Shown here: positions 42,480 to 49,141 of the stretch, in pieces
How positions within the stretch are numbered: the stretch's first letter is position 1
How the letters are laid out: every line of letters starts with the position of its first letter
Origin: an uncultured Clostridia bacterium
GTDB lineage: Bacteria; Bacillota; Clostridia; Christensenellales; CAG-314
Assembly (NCBI GenBank): GCA_947623225.1
Contig: CANQGO010000014.1
Location: forward strand, 1 to 49,141
Direction: 5' to 3'
DNA length: 49,141 nucleotides
Notes under the pieces: model-generated
The model's input: the letters and a program-made list of their open reading frames with translations, nothing else
What the model was told of the DNA's origin: nothing
Database searches by the model: none
Program-made: the position numbers and the translations under genes

Positions 42480-43311
42480 CGATCTCTTTCAATGTGGCGG
42501 TAAGCGGCTTTGTCAGTACTATGCTCTCCAGCTGCGCTATATCGAACGTGACAAGCGTATGCATATCCTCGTCTACCACTTCCAGACAGTACAGGTAGTT
42601 GCCTTGCATGCGTTTTGCTACGTCGGCAAGCGTATTGTCCGTGCCGAAAACCAATATTTTCTTTTCCATACCCCTTCTGTCGAAATACTTTCTATTGACC
42701 AATGCCGCTCTCTCGTAAGTTTCCTTACCCTTGACGAACGCTCCGGAAAACAGCCCAATGGCAAACGATCCCAATGTAAAGAGTTTTGTATCTGTAAACA
42801 ATGAGCATACGAATACGGCAAATACCGCCAGAGATATGCCGACGGTGCACTTCTTGGTGATGGCGAGTGCCTTGTTGCCCAATTTGCCTTCCAGTACTCC
42901 CGTCAATACACGTCCGCCGTCCAGCGGATAGCACGGTAGCAGATTCACGCAAGCCATAGTGAGATTGGCAGTGAAAAATACTTCCGTATAGTAGTAGCTG
43001 TCCGGCAATATCCACCACAGGGCGAGACACACCAGACACAGGCACATATTGGCTGCCGGTCCGGCAAGTGCTATTCTGATACGGTCCGGTCCGCTTATAT
43101 CACGAAAGTCGCCGTACAGCACCGCCCCGAACAGATCCAACCGTATCTCCCGACAACGGTAAAACAACCTGCTCGCCGTGACGTAATGCGCTATCTCATG
43201 CAAAATGACCGCAATAGCATACATGGCGGCGAAGTATCCCCGTCGGAATACAGTCGCCACCACTGCAAACAGCCAAAAACTCGGTTGGATGGTTATTTTC
43301 AGACGTTCCAC
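42466..43311 (-). CDS. spoIVFB: Site-2 protease family membrane metalloprotease (SpoIVFB-like)
   Basis: 281 residues, M50 family. Zinc ligands H38-E39-x2-H42 in VILHEIAHYVTA and the distal aspartate D131 in NLLPCYPLDGGRVL. About six membrane helices, and a C-terminal CBS-like domain (about 210-281: FGTDNTLADVAKRM, DEDMHTLVTFD). SpoIVFB cleaves pro-sigma K in the forespore membrane of spore formers. GTG start at 43311, overlapping the upstream gene by 13 nt (coupled). Gene order minD-minE-spoIVFA-spoIVFB matches Clostridia. Whether this organism sporulates cannot be decided from this window. Confidence 0.88.
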   Translation of the reverse strand: MERLKITIQPSFWLFAVVATVFRRGYFAAMYAIAVILHEIAHYVTASRLFYRCREIRLDLFGAVLYGDFRDISGPDRIRIALAGPAANMCLCLVCLALWWILPDSYYYTEVFFTANLTMACVNLLPCYPLDGGRVLTGVLEGKLGNKALAITKKCTVGISLAVFAVFVCSLFTDTKLFTLGSFAIGLFSGAFVKGKETYERAALVNRKYFDRRGMEKKILVFGTDNTLADVAKRMQGNYLYCLEVVDEDMHTLVTFDIAQLESIVLTKPLTATLKEIVNSK

Positions 43312-43907
43312 GTCAACTGCGTATCGCTACCTATCACGTCTACCACGTTGCCGTTGACCGCTATAGACGCGGTGAACGTCCCGTCATACTTGGCAAGCAA
43401 TGAATTCACGCTTACCGTGTCGCCTGCCGCCACATATATGTCTGTGAGGCCACCGTACACTATAGCCGTAGCGTCATCTATTGCCACACGCACACTGCCA
43501 TCGCCCACCTCGGCGACAGTACCCGCAGTGAAGGAAAGAGCCGCTCTGCCCCCTTCGAATGTCGCTACTCCGTCCGTCAGATCCACCAGCTCTATATTGC
43601 TCGGCAACGCCACCGATACCGTGGTAGGCTGCTGTTGTGCCTTGTCGAATACCGTAGCGGACCATGCCGCTTTTGCCGTCTGAAATACGTCCTTGGCAAA
43701 CTGCCCGTCTATGAACAGCAATGCCGAAAGCAACGCCACGCACAGCAATACTATCGCCGTGATCCTGAGCGGCTTGTTGAGCCGTATGTTGACGCGCGGC
43801 TTACTGCTCTTCTTCGGAGCGACATAGTTGCGCTCCGAGTAGGATATGTCCAACCAATCACTCTCTTCCGCATCGCATATTATGCTGTCTACACCGTCGT
43901 AATCCAT
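43299..43907 (-). CDS. spoIVFA: SpoIVFA-like membrane protein with degenerate LytM domain
   Basis: 202 residues. Cytoplasmic N-terminus (1-47), one membrane helix (about 48-66), extracytoplasmic part with a degenerate M23/LytM fold (about 125-180: GTVAEVGDGSVRVAIDD, then TDIYVAAGDTVSVNSLLAKYDG). The zinc-binding histidines of active LytM enzymes are absent, as in SpoIVFA. By analogy it would hold SpoIVFB inactive and be cleaved to release it. GGAGG 9 nt before the ATG at 43907; directly upstream of and overlapping spoIVFB. Assignment rests on fold pattern plus position, not on strong sequence identity. Confidence 0.75.
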   Translation of the reverse strand: MDYDGVDSIICDAEESDWLDISYSERNYVAPKKSSKPRVNIRLNKPLRITAIVLLCVALLSALLFIDGQFAKDVFQTAKAAWSATVFDKAQQQPTTVSVALPSNIELVDLTDGVATFEGGRAALSFTAGTVAEVGDGSVRVAIDDATAIVYGGLTDIYVAAGDTVSVNSLLAKYDGTFTASIAVNGNVVDVIGSDTQLTWNV

Positions 43908-43956
43908 TTGTTTTCACCTCCGTTACTCACAATACCATACGCCGTGCGTTGAGGTA

Positions 43957-44169
43957 TTATACCTGAATACGCCAAGTCGGTTTAACTTTTTTCACAGATA
44001 CCGTCACTATCAGATTGGCATGCGAACCGCGCGTCAGACTCACCGTCAGCGCGTCATAGTCCATGTAGGCGGATATGACTCTCGCCAACTCCGCCGTGAA
44101 TTCGTCCGCACGCATACCGAACTTGTCCGAGCACACCATTGCTTGCGCTCTGTCATACTGTCTCGACAT
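43957..44169 (-). CDS. minE: MinE-like topological specificity factor
   Basis: 70 residues. The pattern SRQYDRAQAMVCSDKFGM, EFTAELARVISAYMDYD and ALTVSLTRGSHANLIVTVSV follows the MinE layout: anti-MinCD helix, linker, then the alpha-beta dimer domain with YxxxD. It is short and divergent (MinE is usually 80-90 residues). Start: ATG 44169 with AGAGG 4 nt upstream is preferred; the GTG at 44181, overlapping the minD stop, has no Shine-Dalgarno. It would drive MinD off the membrane by stimulating its ATPase. Position between minD and spoIVFA supports the call. Confidence 0.75.
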   Translation of the reverse strand: MSRQYDRAQAMVCSDKFGMRADEFTAELARVISAYMDYDALTVSLTRGSHANLIVTVSVKKVKPTWRIQV

Positions 44170-44177
44170 ATATCCTC

Positions 44178-44936
44178 TCACACATTACGCTTCAGCTTGC
44201 GACGCAGTCTGCCGAATACGCCCTTGTACTGCGATTCGCAATCGTACAAGCGGCACTTGCCTGTCAGGAGATTGTCCGCCAATATCGCAAATGCCTCGCT
44301 TTGACGGCGAATATTGCAATTCACGTCGTCGTTTTCCGGCAACACGCCCAGCGCGTTTTGCCCCAGCAAGCTGAAAACTTCAAAAGGCGACAGCATCTCT
44401 CCTCCCGCTACGAGATCGCCGCGCACACGGTTCACTACCACATTGACTACGGTATTCCCCACCAACTCCGATACCGTCTTGTCCGCGTCTCGTACGCTGG
44501 CAAGATGCGGAGTGACTACCACTATCGCTTCATCCGCACACGCCACCGCCCTGCGAAAGCCGCTGTCTATGCCGGCAGGACAGTCTATGAGTACAAAGTC
44601 GAAGTTATCCTCACTGCGAGATACCACCTTCTTCACCTGATCGACGCTTATCTGCCTCTTGGCAAGGTGACAACTGGGCATAACGTACAACGTAGGCTCT
44701 TCTACGTCCTGTATGAGTGCCTGCGAAGGTCTGCAACGATTCTCCACAATGTCCACCAGGTCATATACCACCTTGTCCTCTACCTGCATAGCCACGTCGA
44801 GATTGTTCAAGCCTATATCCAGATCCATGAGCAGCACCCGCTTGGATCTGTGTGCCAATGCTATCCCGAGATTGGCGCATACGGTGGTCTTGCCCACTCC
44901 GCCCTTACCGCCTGTCACGACTATTTTTCGAGCCAT
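44178..44936 (-). CDS. minD: Septum site-determining ATPase MinD
   Basis: 252 residues. Deviant Walker A GGKGGVGKTT (9-18; signature K11), switch I LMDLDIGLNNLDVAM, switch II VLIDCPAGIDSGFRRAV, and a C-terminal amphipathic membrane-targeting helix (FGRLRRKLKRNV). It positions the division septum by membrane-dependent ATP cycling. AGGTGAGG precedes the ATG; a TACAAT hexamer at about 44968 is the best -10 candidate upstream. minE follows; no minC is seen in the visible sequence, where a surface protein gene occupies the upstream side. Confidence 0.95.
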   Translation of the reverse strand: MARKIVVTGGKGGVGKTTVCANLGIALAHRSKRVLLMDLDIGLNNLDVAMQVEDKVVYDLVDIVENRCRPSQALIQDVEEPTLYVMPSCHLAKRQISVDQVKKVVSRSEDNFDFVLIDCPAGIDSGFRRAVACADEAIVVVTPHLASVRDADKTVSELVGNTVVNVVVNRVRGDLVAGGEMLSPFEVFSLLGQNALGVLPENDDVNCNIRRQSEAFAILADNLLTGKCRLYDCESQYKGVFGRLRRKLKRNV

Positions 44937-45054
44937 ACCTCACCTCTCTTTGATACCCATTGTACCACCTATACGCACCTCCAAACTGCCTTCGACAAAA
45001 CTTTCGCATGCGGATCGTGACAATTTTTGCAACAAAATGCCGCTTGCCATATAC

Positions 45055-45091
45055 AAAAAATCTCTCCCCACCGCACCGCAGCAGGGAGAGA
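45055..45091 (-). terminator. Terminator of the GLUG surface protein gene
   Basis: 8-bp stem (45061-45068 with 45084-45091), 15-nt loop, followed by TTTTTT on the minus strand (45055-45060); about 60 nt after the stop codon at 45151. Confidence 0.88.
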
Positions 45092-45150
45092 CCGTTGCTA
45101 ACTCATTTCACTTTCGGGAGAGTCACACCCAACTACCTGACATATATGTC

Positions 45151-48100
45151 TCAGTGTTTTTGTTGGTAATCTTTATCGAATTCCGAAGCTTTTTCCGGTC
45201 CGCTTACAATGTTCTCGTATGTCACTACGACTTTGCTATCATCGCTTGTATTGTCGACGCTGTATCCATACAGAGTATTCCGGTATTCGCAATCTCTGAT
45301 GGTGATGCTTACAAGGCTTTTTTCTGCAGTGATGGGATTGCAATAGATAGCGCAATACATGTCCTCGAAAATGCAATTCTCAAACGTTACATTGACATTG
45401 GCGTCAAAGCCGATCGTCATAACGTAACAATCCGCACCACGTCCTATGAAGTGCACATTGCGGATGATGATCGTTCCGGTCTTGATACCTTCCAATCCAT
45501 CGTGATGGTTGAAAGCGGTATGTTCGAAATTTATGGTCATCAAACTTCCGTCAGCTTGTTTGCCGTCGATAGTGAGAATACCGGAGGTGTTGAGGTCTGT
45601 TCCGTTATCGGCATAACCGGGGATATTAGCGATACCTTCGTCTTTCGTATTCATGCTTTCGGGTCCATTCACCGTGATATCACCGGTACTGCCGTTGGCG
45701 AAATCAAGTGCGCCTGCAAATTCGCTGTCCGTTGTCGGTGCGAAACTAGCCTCTCTGGAAATAGACCATTTGCCAGATTCCTGGCTAACAGTCATTTTAA
45801 GCACGCTCGTCGCACCTGCATTTTCTCCGTATACGTCGCGAAGTTCCATACCGGATACGATCTGTTCGCCGTTGTTGCGTATCACGTCTACACCCTCAGG
45901 ATCACCGGAAGGTCTCTCGGAGTAAATGAGACCTCTGCCGAACAGGCAAGAGTCGAAGTCTATAGAGATATCGCTGTGTCTCAAGTAATCATAACCTGAT
46001 CCGTACATGATACCGATATCGCCCCAATGGTTCAATGCCACTGTCGTGAGATTGGTGAATTTAACGTCCGTCGCCATCGCTATAGAGATAGCGCACTTGC
46101 CGTAATCTCTTATCGCCACATTGTCGATCGTGGCTCTTTCTACACCGTGAAGATTCAGACCGTGTCCCTTGCAACCGATGATGATAGCGTCTCTCAGCGT
46201 GAAGTCTTTGGGAATGTTCAATTCTTCATAAGTAGTATATGTTCCCGCATTATTTCTGAATGTCACTTTGAGTGCAGAGAAGTTACCTGCCGGTTCTACA
46301 CCGATTTGTTCGGATATCTCCGTCTTGATCGTGACACCGCTGATGGTCACATTGCTACCGTTCACTTCCATAGCAGCCATGCCTGCAGAGAATGTCTTGC
46401 CGTTGATGATCGTATTGTTCTTGTCTTCGCCGATAAGCGTCACGTTTGAAGCGGTGATCTTGAATTGTTCTGTAGAAGATGGCTCATACTCGCCTACCGT
46501 GAGGCGCACCGTAGCCTCGAGGTATCTGTTTGTGTTGATATCCGCAAGCACCTTGATAAGTTCTTCGGAAGTGCTCACCGTCGTGTCGAGTATGGGTTTC
46601 ATTGCCCATCCACCATTTTCGGCGGATATCATTCTCAATTGGATATCATCTGCAGTGGGAACTACGTCTCCGTTGCCGAGTTGTCTGCCGTTATAGGAGA
46701 TGACGTCTCTGTCGCTCGGGAGTTTACGCTCACTATATATAGACCCGTTTCCGAAATGGCAAGACGCGAAGTCAATGGATATATCACTGTGACGTGCGTA
46801 AGCAGGGTCGTTCTCTTTATACATGAAGCCAATATCTGCCCAGCCACCGGCCACCGTAGTAAGTCCGGAGAAGCGTACATTAATATTCTGAGCAAGCGAG
46901 ATACCGACTTTGCCATACTTGTTCACGGTTACATTCTCGACCACACCGTCTTGAACGCCGTTAATCGCAAGTCCGCTGCCCGCTACGCTCTCTACGATAA
47001 GATTGCGCAAGACAAGGTTGAGAGCGAGATCGCCGTTCTCTTTTAAGGTAGACGCCTTCAGTGCCGTGATATTACCGTTGGTACTGTCGTTTGTAAATTT
47101 GATATTTTCGACAGTGACATTGTGGCTACTAATCAAGAAACCTGCCTGATCACTTACAGTATGCTCGCCGGCAGCAATGGTCGTCGTAGACACACCGTTT
47201 TCATCTACAGAGCCTCTGAGCGTTACGTTGTTTCTTTCGATTCTGAAGTTCTCATTAGCCGTCGGGACGTAGGTGCCTGCAGCGAGGTTGATGGTCGTCG
47301 ACGTAAGTCCGCCCTCTGCCGTGAGTTTGTTGATAAGCGGAAGCGCGGTATCCAGAGGTTTATACGCCTCATCATCGTCATACTTGGCGAGATTCAATAC
47401 CAGCGTCACACCATTGTAGGTATTGTTTGTATAGGTAATATTTCCATTGTAACGATTACCACCAACGAGAAGAACGCAAGCATTTTGATTCGCAAGTGCA
47501 TGCAGCTCATTGGCAACTATAGTGATATTTTGAATGCTACTATTTTCAAGAGCAACTGAGTTGGCTTCATATTCACCTATAATGCCGCTAATGAACAATT
47601 TTGTATGTTCATTCTTTTTATATTCATCATTGGCATTGCAACGAACAGTGCCGTTCTTGTATGTGCTATTTGTTACAGTACATTCGCTTGCATATCCAAT
47701 AACACCTCCGACTTTGCGCGTTCCTTCGATATCTACGCCGCTTACAGTCAGATTTTCAAACTTAAATGTGCTGTTATTGTCCATCGTGAAACCAATTATA
47801 CCACCGACAGCATCTCCTTCGAGATCAGTTTCTATGTATTTGCCGGATATGGTTCCTTGTCCTTCCACAGAGCTGTTTTGAATAGTTACGCCGTTTGCGT
47901 GACCGACGAGACCGCCTGTGTAGTGACTACCTGTTACGTTGATACTTCCAATAACGTGGCAGTCAGATATTATTGTACCGTCCACATTTCCTGCAAGTAC
48001 ACCTACATATTGTTGACCTGTGACATTGGCGTTAACTATGGTAAGGTTTTTAATCTCGTTGTAATTTCCTCTTGACACTTCATAGGACGTACGGAAGAAA

Positions 48101-49141
48101 CCAACATTTTTTATTTCCGGTTGATTGATATACAGGTTGGAGATCCTGTGTCCGTTGCCGTCAAATGTTCCTTTGAATGACGTTGTATCTGTTCCGATAG
48201 GCGTCCACTCTCTTCCTGCAAGGTCTATGTCGTGAGTAAGTTCTACCAACTGACCTGCATATGATTTATCTTCGGGGGCTATGCTCGTGTCTCTGAGTAC
48301 AACAGGAGCACCGAGCGCATGACCAGTTATGGAAGAACCATTTACCGTTGCTGCGAACTCTTGCAGACCATCTGCGTTATTAGCCTGCCAAGCCACTTCC
48401 GTGTTACCTTCCGCGTCCCAGGTGCAGCGTTTGCCGAAGTCTTGGTCCAGACGAAGTGTCACGTCGCTGATAGTAACGGCTTCACCTGCGCCGGATACAA
48501 ATGTAGTGGGATCGCCGTCCTTGAAGGAAATGGTATGGCCGTTACCTTCAAATGTGGAACCTGCTACAAGATTCAACGCATTCCAAGCGTCTTTACCAAG
48601 ATCTATGTCGTTGAGCAGGTAGATCTGTTGCGGATCTTCTGTGTCCTCGAGCATTTCGTTCAGCTTTTCCACGTCAAATACTTCGTGAAGGTTTATTTTG
48701 TCGGGTTTCGGGTCTGTCGTATCGGCGTTAGCCTGGATAGCGGTGACTGTAAGGATAAGTTTGAGGTCTGTCAGACCCTCTACGTCCTTTTTCTCGACAG
48801 TAGTCGGCATGGAGATCTTAACAGAAATAGGATCCAAAGCCGTCTGCCAAGCACTCAACTGTGCCTTGCCGCTTTCTACGAGTTCGAACTCCCCGTACGT
48901 GACATTCAGCAGTTGAAGGAACTTGATATGTTCTTCGCTTTCCACGGCTACAGAGAGTTGCCACTTGACGGGAATAGTACTTTCATTTTCGAAAACCAGG
49001 TCAAATGTGACATAGTCTCCGGGAGCCATGTTTGAGACAGTCAATGTGCTGTCTCCAAGTTCTGCACTTCCCATAGGTGCGTAATCCTTCTTTTCACCTG
49101 GAAGTTCACTCTTCATCTCAACTTTTGAGATGTTTGCCTTG
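45151..49141 (-). CDS. Giant surface protein: TasA/SipW-type domain, GLUG repeats, duplicated beta-helix modules (5' partial)
   Basis: More than 1320 codons, open to the right edge, so the true start and signal peptide are missing. An internal ATG at 49116 is not the start: the frame stays open upstream. Visible order, numbered from that ATG: TasA/camelysin-like beta domain (about 5-120: VSNMAPGDYVTFDLVFENES, typical of SipW-processed proteins); linker (ADTTDPKPDK); GLUG-type units near 372, 402, 439 and 470 (VGVLAG, YTGGLVG, VGGIIGF, VGGVIGY); two homologous right-handed beta-helix modules (about 622-835 and 882-1090, each with HSDISIDF and IYSER); a third beta-helix tail. No sortase motif or membrane anchor at the C-terminus. 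Probably a secreted or matrix adhesin. Confidence 0.88.
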   Translation of the reverse strand, partial: KANISKVEMKSELPGEKKDYAPMGSAELGDSTLTVSNMAPGDYVTFDLVFENESTIPVKWQLSVAVESEEHIKFLQLLNVTYGEFELVESGKAQLSAWQTALDPISVKISMPTTVEKKDVEGLTDLKLILTVTAIQANADTTDPKPDKINLHEVFDVEKLNEMLEDTEDPQQIYLLNDIDLGKDAWNALNLVAGSTFEGNGHTISFKDGDPTTFVSGAGEAVTISDVTLRLDQDFGKRCTWDAEGNTEVAWQANNADGLQEFAATVNGSSITGHALGAPVVLRDTSIAPEDKSYAGQLVELTHDIDLAGREWTPIGTDTTSFKGTFDGNGHRISNLYINQPEIKNVGFFRTSYEVSRGNYNEIKNLTIVNANVTGQQYVGVLAGNVDGTIISDCHVIGSINVTGSHYTGGLVGHANGVTIQNSSVEGQGTISGKYIETDLEGDAVGGIIGFTMDNNSTFKFENLTVSGVDIEGTRKVGGVIGYASECTVTNSTYKNGTVRCNANDEYKKNEHTKLFISGIIGEYEANSVALENSSIQNITIVANELHALANQNACVLLVGGNRYNGNITYTNNTYNGVTLVLNLAKYDDDEAYKPLDTALPLINKLTAEGGLTSTTINLAAGTYVPTANENFRIERNNVTLRGSVDENGVSTTTIAAGEHTVSDQAGFLISSHNVTVENIKFTNDSTNGNITALKASTLKENGDLALNLVLRNLIVESVAGSGLAINGVQDGVVENVTVNKYGKVGISLAQNINVRFSGLTTVAGGWADIGFMYKENDPAYARHSDISIDFASCHFGNGSIYSERKLPSDRDVISYNGRQLGNGDVVPTADDIQLRMISAENGGWAMKPILDTTVSTSEELIKVLADINTNRYLEATVRLTVGEYEPSSTEQFKITASNVTLIGEDKNNTIINGKTFSAGMAAMEVNGSNVTISGVTIKTEISEQIGVEPAGNFSALKVTFRNNAGTYTTYEELNIPKDFTLRDAIIIGCKGHGLNLHGVERATIDNVAIRDYGKCAISIAMATDVKFTNLTTVALNHWGDIGIMYGSGYDYLRHSDISIDFDSCLFGRGLIYSERPSGDPEGVDVIRNNGEQIVSGMELRDVYGENAGATSVLKMTVSQESGKWSISREASFAPTTDSEFAGALDFANGSTGDITVNGPESMNTKDEGIANIPGYADNGTDLNTSGILTIDGKQADGSLMTINFEHTAFNHHDGLEGIKTGTIIIRNVHFIGRGADCYVMTIGFDANVNVTFENCIFEDMYCAIYCNPITAEKSLVSITIRDCEYRNTLYGYSVDNTSDDSKVVVTYENIVSGPEKASEFDKDYQQKH

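Noticed and set aside
1-49141. tRNA genes, rRNA, CRISPR repeats, insertion sequences, riboswitches
   Set aside because: No cloverleaf-like sequences with CCA ends, no regular spaced repeats, no transposase or integrase motifs, and no recognisable riboswitch core were seen by eye.

Overview
The window reads as a piece of chromosome from a Gram-positive-type, moderate-GC member of the Clostridia, probably an uncultured gut lineage. Evidence: a primary sigma factor of RpoD/SigA type next to dnaG and trmK, a FloA/NfeD pair, long-form HPF, a SpoIVFA/SpoIVFB-like pair next to MinDE, the nadD-yqeK-rsfS cluster, an Enterococcus/Clostridia-type V-ATPase operon (ntp order F-I-K-E-C-G-A-B-D), and lipoproteins and surface proteins with InlB-like, MBG-like and GLUG modules. 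Almost all housekeeping genes lie on the minus strand. No rRNA, tRNA, CRISPR array, transposase or integrase was seen.

Layout. 1-360: 5' part of a minus-strand lipoprotein gene whose promoter carries a nine-G run inside the -35/-10 spacer, then a terminator. 375-2970: hpf-nfeD-floA-small membrane protein operon. 3174-8112: a Clp ATPase without M-domain and a calcium-type P-ATPase. 8307-11240: MATE exporter and the thyA-dfrA operon. 11407-15522: two divergent XRE regulators. The plus-strand one is fused to a zinc-ribbon and membrane domain and is followed by a large lipoprotein. 15591-17847: trxB and glmM. 17937-21339: two tandem paralogous membrane proteins divergent from another lipoprotein gene. 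21458-23942: a small, foreign-looking operon (ECF S-component, DUF1893-TetR fusion, broken aldo/keto reductase). 24305-29818: dnaG-rpoD-trmK-zinc ribbon-metallophosphoesterase. 30016-38607: complete nine-gene V-ATPase operon with sodium-type proteolipid residues. 38671-41625: sua5 and the nadD/yqeK fusion-rsfS-TSCPD operon. 41694-44936: an unnamed membrane protein, then spoIVFB, spoIVFA-like, minE-like and minD. 45151-right edge: a very large surface protein (TasA/SipW-type N-terminal domain, GLUG repeats, duplicated beta-helix modules), cut at its 5' end.

The most interesting signals are regulatory. (i) The poly-G promoter at 258-287 looks built for slipped-strand phase variation of a surface lipoprotein. 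(ii) The promoter at 781-831 of the 11 kb region (11781-11831) has a perfect inverted repeat centred on the -10 box plus two direct repeats, upstream of a membrane-bound XRE regulator and its lipoprotein. (iii) A DUF1893-TetR fusion retains a full Shine-Dalgarno and ATG at the junction and sits under a promoter with two palindromes. All functional statements come from reading motifs by eye; no database search was run.
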